A DNA stretch of 26,939 bases from Phycisphaerae bacterium SM23_33 (lineage in GTDB: Bacteria; Planctomycetota; Phycisphaerae; SM23-33). Both the position numbers and the translations under genes were made by a program. Below the pieces are notes generated by a model. The model searched no databases and was not told the DNA's origin. It saw only the letters and a list, made by a program, of their open reading frames with translations. Shown here in pieces: positions 1 through 7,874 of the stretch; positions within the stretch are counted from its first letter, which is position 1; the number at the start of each line of letters is the position of its first letter. The stretch covers positions 1 through 26,939 of the forward strand of contig LJUF01000004.1 of NCBI GenBank assembly GCA_001303665.1, given 5' to 3'.

Positions 1-150
1 CCCTTCGGCTCGGCCTTTGACATCGGGGCCGATGAGTACGTCCCGGAGCCGGCGTCGGTAGCGCTGCTGGCGCTGGGCGTCTGCCCCTGCCTGCTTGCCA
101 GAGGCAGGCGGGTGCCCCTTCTCCGCAGGTCGCAGACCTGGCGAGGTTGA
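1..150 (+). CDS. 3' end of a PEP-CTERM exported protein (partial)
   Basis: The reading frame is open from base 1 and ends with TGA at 148-150. It reads a short stretch ending DIGADEY, then VPEP, a hydrophobic run (ASVALLALGVCPCLLA) and a basic RGRR cluster. This is the tripartite PEP-CTERM sorting signal: PEP motif, membrane helix, arginine cluster. In families with this signal, the tail directs the exported protein to an exosortase-like membrane system. A DIGADE-type ending just before the signal is common in right-handed beta-helix or choice-of-anchor proteins, so the missing body may be such a fold (inference). The N-terminal part lies outside the window. The last codons (PLLRRSQTWRG) overlap the start of the kinase remnant in another frame, so the original stop may have been elsewhere. 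Confidence 0.75.
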   Translation, partial: PFGSAFDIGADEYVPEPASVALLALGVCPCLLARGRRVPLLRRSQTWRG

Positions 151-916
151 CCACCGGGCCGACATCTACTCGCTGGGCGTGGTGTTCTACCAGATGCTCA
201 CCGGCGAACTGCCGAGGGGCAAGTTCCAGCCGCCCTCGCGCAAGGTGCTTGTGGACGTTCGATTGGACGAGGTCGTGCTCCGCGCCATGGAACGCGAACC
301 CTGGCGCCGATACCAGCATGTGAGCGAGGTCGGAGCGCGGGTCGAGACGATCGTGGCGACGTTGGGGAATGCCCGTCAAGCCGTCAAGGCCCCGGCCATC
401 GGCATGGTGGTGGCGGCTGGAATCAGCATGGCTTCCGTAATCATCTGGGCCACACTCGGCGCGTTACATGGAGCGATCGTGCCGGCCATTGGGACCGGGC
501 GGTACCTCAGACCCGATGCGGTGGTTTCCTCCGGGTTGGTGGCGGTGTGTATTGCCGGCTTTATCCTCTGGGCCGCACTTGGGATGATGCAACTCAGGCG
601 ACGCCGATGCGCCATAGCCGCGAGCATTCTGGCAACGTGTGCTGTTCCGGCGAGCGCGTACAGCGCATTCGTGAATCACTGGCTCTACGCCGACGCTGGG
701 TTCCTGATGATGATGGTCGTCCCGTCCGTGATCGTCGGCCTGCCGGCGGGCATCTGGGCGCTGGTGGTCCTGAGCCGGCGGGAGATGATCGAAGCCTTCG
801 CGGCCAGGCGGGCGGCCAATCGGCCAGTCGGAGGGCCGGCGCCGTCAGCCGGGCCAGGAGCCACGCCCTCCCCGCCGCCCGCTCGCCAACGCCGGAAGAG
901 CGGCAGCGACTCCTGA
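134..916 (+). pseudogene. Ser/Thr protein kinase, C-terminal remnant with membrane helices
   Basis: Recognisable protein starts at about 138 with GEVDHRADIYSLGVVFYQML, which is kinase subdomain IX. Subdomain XI follows (VVLRAMEREPWRRYQHVSEV). The catalytic HRD loop, DFG and ATP-binding lobe are all absent. After the kinase part come about four hydrophobic segments, between roughly 410 and 770, then a Pro/Ala-rich tail. Planctomycete PknB-type kinases often have this arrangement of a kinase followed by several helices ending in a GLPxGIWALVVLxR motif, and that motif is present near 735-775. The only upstream start (TTG at 95) lies inside the preceding gene's tail and has no ribosome-binding site. 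It cannot be an active kinase. Either a rearrangement removed the 5' half or an assembly join did. Confidence 0.8.
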
Positions 917-944
917 AAGCCCGGCAGGCCGGCGGCACGGGCCG

Positions 945-1343
945 TGCGTGACGGCGTACGACAACCCCCTCGGCGGGCGGCCCGTCGTGGCCGGCTGTGC
1001 CCAGTGGATCTTCATCCACTCCCCGCCGCGGACGCAGCTTCAGAACGTGGCCGACTGGATCAGCCGGGGCCGGATGCCCGTCCGGATCGAGCCCACCGTC
1101 CCGCTGGTGTCCCTGGCGAGAGGCCACCCGCGCGGGCGGCGCGCCGCCGTCGTCCTGCTGAACCGGGGGCTGGAGGCGATCGAGCAAACGACGATTCACA
1201 TCCGTCTTCCCGCCAGGCCCGTGCGCCTGCTGCGGCCGGGCCGGCCGGCGAAGGCGCTGCGGCCCCGATGCAGAAGGGGCTGCTTCTCCGTCTCCTTGGC
1301 GGACATTGCCCCCTGGTCCATCTGCATCCTGTTAATTGGGTAG
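945..1343 (+). pseudogene. C-terminal remnant of a glycosidase-like protein
   Basis: From the GTG at 948 the frame reads YDNPLGGRPVVAG, a WIFIHS motif, RTQLQNVADWISRGRMPVRI, then AAVVLLNRGLEAI and a closing SLADIAPWS segment, ending TAG at 1341-1343. The pattern of 'VVLLN ... ihlp ... G ... v.L..i.PWs' resembles the closing beta-sandwich of large planctomycete glycosidase or beta-galactosidase-trimerisation-like proteins. That is a judgement from memory of the family, not a search. The frame has no convincing start or ribosome-binding site and begins immediately after the kinase remnant, so it is probably a 5'-truncated gene. The catalytic region is missing. The family is uncertain, but the truncated state is well supported by its short length and abrupt start. 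Confidence 0.55.
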
Positions 1344-1394
1344 AGCGTGCTTCCCCCGCCAGGAACGGCCACCGGGGGCTCCGGATTGCCAATT

Positions 1395-1423
1395 CCTGCC
1401 TGCCTGGCGGCAAGGCAGGCAGG
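1395..1423. repeat. Perfect 11-base palindrome, CCTGCC-type
   Basis: Arms CCTGCCTGCCT (1395-1405) and AGGCAGGCAGG (1413-1423) flank a 7-base loop. GCCAATT and CCAATTG flank the element on either side. Related, shorter CCTGCC/GGCAGG palindromes occur at 88-109 and 23354-23371, so this may be one member of a dispersed REP-like family. Confidence 0.6.
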
Positions 1424-1700
1424 GCCAATTGAACAGCCCGGCCGCGGGCGCGGGGAGAGCCGACCGCGGGGGCTGGATTCGGGGAACGGTCTAGGGTGAA
1501 GACCTGAGACAGGGCTCAGGTATCGATAGGTGGCAGTTTGGGGGGTTTGGAGAGCGGTTTTGAGGTGGGTGAGGCGGCGCAAGTGCTTGGGGCGCTGGCT
1601 AGTGCGGCAAAAAGGTCCCGAAAGTGAGGCGACTGAACGACTCTCCCACTCACCGGGGGCGGCCGCCCAGGCGGAGGGGATTCCGCAAGGCTTTGCCGTC

Positions 1701-1786
1701 AAAAGGCTTGTGCAGACTTCCCGCGCCCGGGCCGCGGGGGGGGTGCCGTCGGGCTGGCGGCCCCGGCCGTCGGCGCCAAGCCTTTT
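1701..1786. repeat. Long-range inverted repeat with 10-base arms
   Basis: AAAAGGCTTG (1701-1710) is perfectly complementary to CAAGCCTTTT (1777-1786). The 66 bases between them are very GC-rich and could fold further. The outer flanks (GTC before, CTTGAC after) nearly extend the stem. No uridine tract follows, so it is not a standard terminator on the plus strand. Its function is unknown. Confidence 0.4.
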
Positions 1787-1932
1787 CTTGACAGAACGTT
1801 GCGGAAGATGACCCCGGCTGGAGCCCAGCCCCCAGGAGGCACTCAAATCCCTTCAAAAGGGGTCCAGCGGATACCCCCCCAAGGGGGTCCGGCGGGGCAT
1901 CTTCGCTTGCGGCGAGCGATCCCCGGGCGGGG

Positions 1933-2901
1933 CTACTTTCGGAACTTCTGGAGGGCGACGCAGGCGGCGCCGATGACGCCGACGTCGTTGCCCAGGGCCG
2001 AGAGGACGATGTCGGTGCGGGGCTCGGCGAGCGTCCAGTGCTGGCGGCGGAAGTGTTGCATGAGCGGCTGGGTCAGGTCGCTGCCGGCGTTGGTCAGCCC
2101 GCCGCTGAGCACGATGAGGTCGGGGTCGAAGACTCGACACAGGCTCACGCAGCCGATGGCCAGGTAGAGGGTGGCGCGGTCCCAGACCTCTTCGGCCAGC
2201 GGGTCGCCGGCGCGGCGGGCGGCCTGGATGTCGCGGGCGTCGATGTCGCCGTTCTTGCGGAGCACCTCGGCCAGCGAGCTGGGCCGGTGGTCCACTTCGA
2301 CGAGGCGGCGGGCGTGCTGGGCCAGGTAGGTGGCGGAGGCGTAGCGCTCCAGGCAGCCGCGCTGGCCGCAGCCGCAGAGCTCGCCGCCGGGCTGGACGAT
2401 CATGTGGCCGCACTCGGCGCCGATGCCGTGGGCGCCGTGGATGAGCCGGCCTTCCACGACGATGCCGCTGCCGATGCCGGTTCCCAGCGTGAGCAGGACC
2501 ATGTTCTGGAGGTGCTTGCCGCGGCCGAGGAGGAACTCGCCGAGTGCGGCGGCATTGGCGTCGTTTTCGAGCTCGGCGGGCAGGTCCAGGGCCTGCGACA
2601 GACGGTCGCGGATGGGCAGGTTCTGGAAGCCGGGGATGTTGGGCGTGCCGATAACGATGCCGTTTTCGAGGTCCAGCGGCCCGGGGGAGCCGATGCCGAC
2701 GCCGAGCACCTGGTCGGTGGACATGCCTTGCTGCTCGAGCAGCTGCTTGGCGCCGGCGGCCATGGCCTCGATGACGGCGTCAGGGCCGCCGTCGGCGGGC
2801 GTGGGGGCCTGGAGCTGGGCCTGGATGCTGAGCTGCTCATCCAGCAGGGCGAACTTGATAAAGGTTCCGCCCAGGTCGATGCCGATGCAGGCCTTGGCCA
2901 T
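1933..2901 (-). CDS. ROK-family sugar kinase (glucokinase-like)
   Basis: The 322-residue protein has the full ROK layout and the usual length. The N-terminal phosphate loop DLGGT is at residues 9-13. The acidic ENDAN motif at 112-116 contains the likely catalytic base Asp114. LGTGIGSG lies near 139-146. The ROK zinc site is complete: Glu163 and His166 (GAECGH) followed by CGCGQRGC, giving Cys176, Cys178 and Cys183. ROK kinases with these motifs phosphorylate glucose or other hexoses with ATP in the cytoplasm. Exact sugar specificity cannot be read here. There is no N-terminal helix-turn-helix, so it is an enzyme rather than a ROK repressor. An AAAGGAG site about 7 bases before ATG fixes the start. 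A separate promoter lies at 2937-2965, downstream of the HEAT-repeat gene on the same strand. Confidence 0.92.
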   Translation of the reverse strand: MAKACIGIDLGGTFIKFALLDEQLSIQAQLQAPTPADGGPDAVIEAMAAGAKQLLEQQGMSTDQVLGVGIGSPGPLDLENGIVIGTPNIPGFQNLPIRDRLSQALDLPAELENDANAAALGEFLLGRGKHLQNMVLLTLGTGIGSGIVVEGRLIHGAHGIGAECGHMIVQPGGELCGCGQRGCLERYASATYLAQHARRLVEVDHRPSSLAEVLRKNGDIDARDIQAARRAGDPLAEEVWDRATLYLAIGCVSLCRVFDPDLIVLSGGLTNAGSDLTQPLMQHFRRQHWTLAEPRTDIVLSALGNDVGVIGAACVALQKFRK

Positions 2902-2936
2902 TGGGGTCTCCTTTCGGCAGCGCGGCTTGCGGGGTA

Positions 2937-2965
2937 TTTATACTGGCTTGGCGGGGCCGCGTCCA
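2937..2965 (-). promoter_or_regulatory. Putative promoter of the ROK kinase gene
   Basis: On the minus strand, TGGACG (2965-2960) and TATAAA (2942-2937) are separated by 17 bases. Transcription would start near 2930, giving a leader of about 30 bases that includes the AAGGAG site. The fit to a housekeeping-sigma promoter is good for the -10 and moderate for the -35. Confidence 0.5.
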
Positions 2966-2990
2966 TGCGGGTCGGGAGGTCTGAGGCGGG

Positions 2991-5387
2991 CTAGGAGCCG
3001 AGTTTCTTGAGCCAGCCGTCCACGACTGCGAGGCGGTCGGCGGCCGGTGCGTTGAGGGCGTAGCCGGTCAGTTGGGGCGCGAGCTTGGCCAGCAGCTTGA
3101 GGATGGCGCGTTCGACGATGCCGTCGGGGCCTTCGCCGGTAAGGGTCTTGCGGAGTTCGCCCAGCAGGGGGGCGAGGGCCCGGGAGTTCATGGCGACCAG
3201 CTCCTTTTCGGCGGCGGTCCGGGCGGTCTCGTCGGCGCCGGCGAGGCGCGGAACCAGTGCGGCGACGTGCTGGCGGTCGGCGAGCCGTTGCTGCTCCAGG
3301 CCTTCGGCCAGGGCCTGCTGGAGCCACTGCCGGCGGGAATCACTCAGGCGGTCTCTGAGCTGCCGGGAGGCCGCGCCGGCCAGGCGAACCAGGCCGTCCC
3401 AGTCCTTCTTGGCCCTCAGGGCCTCGACGCGATTGGCCAGGATTTCCACGGCCGCGGCAAACTGTTTTTCGTGCGTATTTTCGGCAATTCGAGTCGCCGC
3501 GGAGAGGTCGTCGGCGGCCAACATGGCCTCGACCCACTTGATCCAGACGCGGGGGGCGTCGCTGCTGCCGGCCTTGAGCATGGCGGCGTGCACGGCCGCC
3601 AGTTCGGCGGCGGCCTCGGCGGGCCTGTCGGCTGCCAACAGCACCTCGCCCAGTTGCAGCCGCACCGGTGCCCATTCGGCGACGTCGTCGGCGGGTATCT
3701 TGCTGGCCCAGAGCTTGAACAGTTGGATGAGGTAGTCCTTGGCGTCCTGCCGGCCGGCCAACTGATCGGCCAGGAGCCGCAGCTTCTTCGCGTCGGCCTT
3801 CTCCAGCAGGCCCATCACCACGGACCAGGCCTGCTGTCGGACGGCGGCGTCGGGCTCGACGTGGGCGTCCGTCCGCGCCAGCACCGTTTCCAGGTGCTCG
3901 GCGCCGCCGAGGGCGCCCACGGCGGTGATGGCTGCCAAGCGGACACTGCGATCCGGATCGCTGGTCAGCGGGGCCACCGCCGCAGCGCTCTTGCCCTGGG
4001 CGAGGCTTTGCAGTGCCTTGATGGCGCTGAGGCGGACGGTGGCGGCGGGGTCCTTCAAGGCCTTCTCGAACAGGTCTGCCAGCCGCTTTTCCTTCAGTTG
4101 CCCCATGGCCGTCAACAGGGCCTCGCGCAGGTCGGCCGAATCACCGCCTTCGGCCGCCTCGTATCGCTTCTTCAATGCCGACACCGCCGAGGAGCGACTG
4201 TCGTCGTCGACGGGTCCTTTCTCGGCGACGCGGGCCAGCGCCGCGGCCGCCGCCGCGGCCACTCGCTGCTCCTCCTTCAGAATCCCCTCCACCAGTTGGG
4301 CCCACACCTTCGGGTCTCGCAGCAGGCCGAGGCCCTGGTAGATGGCCTCGCGAACGTCGGGGGTGTTTTCGTCCTTGAGCCGGTCGGCCAGGAGTCTGAC
4401 GGCCGGTGCATCAGCGACGTTGGCCAGCAGCAGGGCGATCTCCCGCCGGACGGCCGGGCTGGGGTCCGTCAGCCGGGCCTGCACCTGTGCCCGCAGCGGC
4501 TCCGGCAGCGGCTGGCTGTTGGTGGCCCGCTGCTGGGTGAGCCTGGCTGCGGCCAGGCGAACCTCGGCCAGCGGGTCCTTGAACATCTCGATCAGCAAAG
4601 CGTCCCTGCCGGCCGGGGGCGTAGCCGCGTACAAGTCGTTCATGGCCGAGGCCAGCCGGCGCCGAAGGGCGGCGTTTTCCCGGTCGAGCTGGAGGTTGGC
4701 CCGTGCCAGGCTGTCGGCCAGGTCAGCCAGCCACACCGAGCGGGGCTTTTGCTTGTTAGCCGACCACCAGGACTTCCATCGCCCGCGGTCCCGCCCAAAG
4801 GGGATGCTGGTGAGCTTGGCCAGAGAGTCGCAGGCGGCGTTGCGGATGGCCTCCTCGGGGTCGTCCAGCAGGCCGATCAGGGCGTCGACGGCCTTCTTGT
4901 CCAGGATCCGCTGCATGGCCGCAATGATGACCAGCCGAGCGGCCGGATCGGTCCTGCGGTCGGCCACCAGTTTGACGAACTCGTCCAGCACGCCGGGGTC
5001 CTTGAAAGCGGCCAGGGCGTTGGCGGCCGGCGTGCGGACCGACGGTTCAGGCCCCGTGAGCATGGCTAGCAAGGGCTTGACGAACTCCTGGCGGGTCTGG
5101 CCGGATTCGGCGATGGCCTCGGCGACGGCGATCTGGGCGGGGCGGTTGGAATCATCCTTGAGGAACTGCTCGACCTTGGCGGCCGCCTGGGGGTACGTGC
5201 GGCTCAGTAGCAGCAGGGCGGCCTCTCGCTTGGTCTTGGCGGCCCGGTCCGGCTCGGCGAGCTGGCGGCTGAGCATCTCCAGCTCGGCCCGCTCGGCGGG
5301 CGTCAGCGCGGTTTGGGCGCAGGCCGAGACGCCGCTCAGGACAACGACGGCCGTCAGGACCAGATGCCCATGCTGGAGCCGGCTCAT
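2991..5387 (-). CDS. Exported HEAT-repeat protein
   Basis: The 798-residue protein begins with a basic stretch, a hydrophobic core and VSAC at 20-23. This could be a lipoprotein cleavage site (Cys23) or an ordinary signal-peptidase site just after it. From about residue 60 to 560 it is built of repeated pairs of helices with conserved Asp-Pro/Arg-Ala-Ala patterns (DPEEAIRNAA, DPLAEVRLAA, DPSPAVRREIA, DPAATVRLSA, DPDRSVRLAA). These are HEAT/PBS-lyase-type repeats. The remaining part is Ala/Leu-rich and looks helical, perhaps TPR-like. No catalytic motif is visible. Such proteins are usually scaffolds for protein-protein contacts at the envelope, and the partner is unknown. It ends 89 bases before the ROK kinase start. 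No strong Shine-Dalgarno precedes the ATG at 5387; a weak GAAAGCGGG lies upstream. Confidence 0.82.
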   Translation of the reverse strand: MSRLQHGHLVLTAVVVLSGVSACAQTALTPAERAELEMLSRQLAEPDRAAKTKREAALLLLSRTYPQAAAKVEQFLKDDSNRPAQIAVAEAIAESGQTRQEFVKPLLAMLTGPEPSVRTPAANALAAFKDPGVLDEFVKLVADRRTDPAARLVIIAAMQRILDKKAVDALIGLLDDPEEAIRNAACDSLAKLTSIPFGRDRGRWKSWWSANKQKPRSVWLADLADSLARANLQLDRENAALRRRLASAMNDLYAATPPAGRDALLIEMFKDPLAEVRLAAARLTQQRATNSQPLPEPLRAQVQARLTDPSPAVRREIALLLANVADAPAVRLLADRLKDENTPDVREAIYQGLGLLRDPKVWAQLVEGILKEEQRVAAAAAAALARVAEKGPVDDDSRSSAVSALKKRYEAAEGGDSADLREALLTAMGQLKEKRLADLFEKALKDPAATVRLSAIKALQSLAQGKSAAAVAPLTSDPDRSVRLAAITAVGALGGAEHLETVLARTDAHVEPDAAVRQQAWSVVMGLLEKADAKKLRLLADQLAGRQDAKDYLIQLFKLWASKIPADDVAEWAPVRLQLGEVLLAADRPAEAAAELAAVHAAMLKAGSSDAPRVWIKWVEAMLAADDLSAATRIAENTHEKQFAAAVEILANRVEALRAKKDWDGLVRLAGAASRQLRDRLSDSRRQWLQQALAEGLEQQRLADRQHVAALVPRLAGADETARTAAEKELVAMNSRALAPLLGELRKTLTGEGPDGIVERAILKLLAKLAPQLTGYALNAPAADRLAVVDGWLKKLGS

Positions 5388-5581
5388 CGGGGTGCCCGCT
5401 TTCGTCCCACAGCACCAACCTTATGTACGTTTAAACAGCCGGCAACGGGAATTTGTTCGGAAGAAACTGGCGATTCGCGAATTTTTCGTCGCCTTGCCGT
5501 AATTGCCATTGTCTTTTCTTAGCAAATCGACAAAACTCCCCGCTGCCGACCAGGAAAACCGTGAGGGTAAGGAGAGCCAAC
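5388..5581. promoter_or_regulatory. Divergent intergenic region with two palindromes
   Basis: This AT-richer spacer separates the HEAT-repeat gene (minus) from the ADP-ribosylglycohydrolase-like gene (plus), so it must carry both promoters. It holds two perfect palindromes, GTTTAAAC (5429-5436) and ATTCGCGAAT (5473-5482), either of which could be an operator. On the minus strand TACATA near 5415-5420 could be a -10. I could not pair convincing -35/-10 boxes for the plus-strand gene. Confidence 0.35.
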
Positions 5582-6880
5582 GTGTCCTACTTCGAGGAGT
5601 TGGGCGAGCAGGTGCGGGCGCTGCTGCTTTGGGCGGACCTGCGGCACGAACAGGGGATGGCGGCGCGTGGCAGGATCGCAGAGTTGACCGCCCGGGTGCG
5701 GGCGCTGCGGAGGCAGCTGGAAGGGGCCAGGCGTTCGGCCGCCGCCGAGGCCCGCGAGCCCAACGACCTGCAGGCGATTCGGGCCTTGCGGACTCCGGGG
5801 CCCAGGAGGATCTGGGACAAGTTCCGCGCCGCCGAATACGCCCGGCGGGTTCGCGGCGCCTTTCTCGGCCGGGCCGCCGGATGCACCCTGGGGGCGCCCG
5901 TGGAGGGCTGGCCGCCGCAACGAATGGAGATGCTCGCCCGGCATCTGGGCGCAAAGTTCCCGCCGGCCGGCTACTGGCCGGACATCGACGAGCCCTACGC
6001 CGTCCGCTATGGCCGGGACGCCAAGATCAACTACACCGCCAAGACCATACGGTACGTCCCCGTGGACGACGACATAACCTACACGCTGCTGGGGCTACTG
6101 ATCCTGGAGGATTACGGTCCCGGCTTCACCACGGCCGATGTGGCCGAAGCCTGGGTGAAGTATTTGCCGATGGCCTGCACCGCCGAGCGGGTGGCTTTGG
6201 CCAACCTCCGCTCCGGCCTGAGCTGGAAGCGAGCCGCTATGCGCGACAACCCTTACATGGAATGGATCGGCGCGGACATCCGCTCCGACCCCTGGGGATA
6301 CGCCTGCCCGGGCCGGCCCGAGATGGCTGCGGAAATGGCCTACCGCGACGCCTACATTTCACACCGGTACAACGGCATCTACGGGGAGATGTACTTCTCG
6401 GCGGTGATTGCGGCGGCCTTTGCCGTGGACGACCCGGTCGAGGCGCTGCGCATCGGCCTGACGGAGATCCCCCGCACGTGCCGGCTGTATGAGGACGTCC
6501 GCTGGGCGCTGAAGGTGGCCGCGCACGTGACCGACCACGTCAAGGCCAACCAGTTGGTGCGGAAGCGATTCGGCGGCATGAGCACCGTTCACACGAACAA
6601 CAACGCCTGCCTGACGGTCTGGGGGGTCAGCATCGGCCGGCGGAGCCTGAGCAGGGCCATTGGCACGACCGTGGCCATGGGCTTTGACTGCGACTGCACC
6701 GCCGCGACGGTGGGATCGATCGTGGGAGCGGCGATCGGGGCCGAGAACATCCCCGCCCATTGGTACAGGCCGTTTCGAAACCGCTGCCGAAGCTACATCA
6801 ACGCCCACCCGTGGTTCACCATTACCGACGTCTGCCGCCGGTTCGCGAGGGCGGCCCGGGCGGCACTAGAGGCGGGCTGA
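5582..6880 (+). CDS. ADP-ribosylglycohydrolase-family protein with N-terminal coiled coil
   Basis: I chose the GTG at 5582 because an AAGGAG site lies 8 bases upstream; an open frame extends further but has no start signal. The protein has 432 residues. Residues 1-60 are charged and helical (RIAELTARVRALRRQLEGAR), predicting a short coiled coil. The rest matches the all-helical ADP-ribosylglycohydrolase (DraG/ARH) fold. RGAFLGRAAGCTLGAP occurs near 91-106, an acidic VDDDITYT motif at 161-168, and GFDCDCTAATVGSIVGA from about 367, corresponding to the C-terminal DxD metal-binding motif. Family members remove ADP-ribose from proteins or small molecules using a binuclear magnesium site. The acidic residues are retained, so activity is plausible, but the substrate is unknown. 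No ADP-ribosyltransferase partner is visible nearby. Confidence 0.82.
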   Translation: MSYFEELGEQVRALLLWADLRHEQGMAARGRIAELTARVRALRRQLEGARRSAAAEAREPNDLQAIRALRTPGPRRIWDKFRAAEYARRVRGAFLGRAAGCTLGAPVEGWPPQRMEMLARHLGAKFPPAGYWPDIDEPYAVRYGRDAKINYTAKTIRYVPVDDDITYTLLGLLILEDYGPGFTTADVAEAWVKYLPMACTAERVALANLRSGLSWKRAAMRDNPYMEWIGADIRSDPWGYACPGRPEMAAEMAYRDAYISHRYNGIYGEMYFSAVIAAAFAVDDPVEALRIGLTEIPRTCRLYEDVRWALKVAAHVTDHVKANQLVRKRFGGMSTVHTNNNACLTVWGVSIGRRSLSRAIGTTVAMGFDCDCTAATVGSIVGAAIGAENIPAHWYRPFRNRCRSYINAHPWFTITDVCRRFARAARAALEAG

Positions 6881-6919
6881 TCCGGGCTGCGCGCCGGCAT
6901 GCATGCACGGGCCAGCACC

Positions 6920-7669
6920 TCAGTTAATGGCCCGAGCCTCGTCGGCCGCCTTCAGGATGTACGCGCGGAGGTAAGGCAGTAGCATCGGCATGCAGGAGAT
7001 GACCTCCCGCGACAGCGTATCACCCCAGGTGGTCGTGGCGGGCTGGATGCCGAAGATGGAAATCCGCTTGAGCACGGTCTTGGGGAGCATCCCGAGCAGG
7101 CCCAGGCCCGATCCCGCCCCGCCGACCGATCGGGCCAGCAGCTCTTCTGGATCGGCCTCATACAGCGTGCCGGGTAATTCCGGGCCTTCGATGGCGTCCA
7201 GCAGGATCACGCGAGCGAAGCTCTGAGCCCGCTTGGGGACGGTGTCGTCGGCCTGGCAGAAAACGACCGACTCCGGCCAGTTGAGCTGTGCGAGGCACCC
7301 GATCAGGTGCACGCCGACGCCGCCGTCGCCGCGATCCTCATCTCCCATGCCGACGACGAGCACGCCACTTGGCAGCCGCCCCGGTTCGTCCGAGACGGCA
7401 TCGGCGCTGTCGCCGCGTGCAAACCTTATCCGTTCCAGCGCCGGGCACGGACCATTCGCCGCCTGGGAGAAGGCGTGCTTCAAACGACTGCACGGGAGGA
7501 TAGGTGTGGCGGTGTCGGCGGCCGAAGCTACAGCCGCGGCGGGCGGGTGATGTGCCTCAAGCTTTTCGGGCGGCCGCTGTCTTCTGCCTGTGCTGCTCTT
7601 GGGGCGTTTCCTGGCCATTGCTGCCCTCTGTTTCAAGGCGGCGGGCTGCCGCCCGCGGTCTCGGGCCAT
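6920..7669 (-). CDS. Orphan hydrogenase maturation protease-like protein (peptidase M52)
   Basis: The C-terminal 150 residues follow the HybD/HycI fold order: VLVVGMGDEDRGDGGVGVHL (103-122), then FARVILLDAIEGPELPGTL (151-169), and a closing IFGIQPATTTWGDTLSREV. M52 proteases trim the C-terminus of nickel hydrogenase large subunits after metal insertion. Asp158 of the second motif is kept. In the first motif the usual G-D-[D/E]-G has become G-D-G-G, so the acidic nickel ligand is Gly116. No hydrogenase or hyp gene is in the window. The first 100 residues are Pro/Ala/Arg-rich and have no recognisable domain. The start is uncertain: ATG 7669 sits just after a promoter-like pair, and ATG 7618 has a weak GAGGG upstream. 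It may be non-catalytic or decaying. Confidence 0.68.
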   Translation of the reverse strand: MARDRGRQPAALKQRAAMARKRPKSSTGRRQRPPEKLEAHHPPAAAVASAADTATPILPCSRLKHAFSQAANGPCPALERIRFARGDSADAVSDEPGRLPSGVLVVGMGDEDRGDGGVGVHLIGCLAQLNWPESVVFCQADDTVPKRAQSFARVILLDAIEGPELPGTLYEADPEELLARSVGGAGSGLGLLGMLPKTVLKRISIFGIQPATTTWGDTLSREVISCMPMLLPYLRAYILKAADEARAIN

Positions 7670-7673
7670 TTAT

Positions 7674-7702
7674 AGGGTATATACCTGAGGACATATTGTC
7701 AA
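7674..7702 (-). promoter_or_regulatory. Putative promoter and palindrome before the M52-like gene
   Basis: On the minus strand a perfect TTGACA (7702-7697) is followed 17 bases later by TACCCT (7679-7674); an alternative TATACC lies 15 bases away. The palindrome GGTATATACC (7676-7685) overlaps the -10 and could be an operator. The ATG at 7669 would lie almost at the transcription start, suggesting a leaderless or nearly leaderless message. Confidence 0.45.
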
Positions 7703-7874
7703 GCAGATTTCGGATACTTCAGGCTATTCCCATAGTCATTCTTGGCGCTGGCCGAGGCCGAATTCCACCTGCTGAGCGAGGAATTTGGTCTCTCGCGGCG
7801 GCCATTGTCAGGCCGTAGAATACGCCCCAGGCTCTGGACACCGACGGCGGGTTGCGGAATAAGGGATGCCACAG

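Larger units (their letters stand above)
1344..1932. other. Gene-free stretch with inverted repeats
   Basis: I find no convincing gene in these 589 bases. It contains several inverted repeats: 1395-1423, 1502-1521 (ACCTGAG/CTCAGGT, 6-base loop) and 1701-1786 (10-base arms). Overlapping frames in both directions look like compositional shadows. A low-confidence hairpin near 1904-1920 (TCGCT/AGCGA) lies just past the ROK kinase stop on the minus strand. Confidence 0.6.

Noticed and set aside
84..125. CRISPR-like repeat at the left edge
   Set aside because: It is a single palindrome with no second unit or spacer.
1788..1793. TTGACA as a promoter -35 in the gene-free stretch
   Set aside because: No acceptable -10 lies 15-19 bases downstream and no plus-strand gene follows.
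1196..1846. Minus-strand 216-residue frame across the gene-free stretch
   Set aside because: It has no start signal, overlaps the glycosidase remnant and shows no family resemblance.
3072..5069. 665-residue plus-strand open frame opposite the HEAT-repeat gene
   Set aside because: It mirrors the codon periodicity of the minus-strand gene, is Gly/Gln/Leu-rich without domains and has no start signal. It is a GC-rich shadow.
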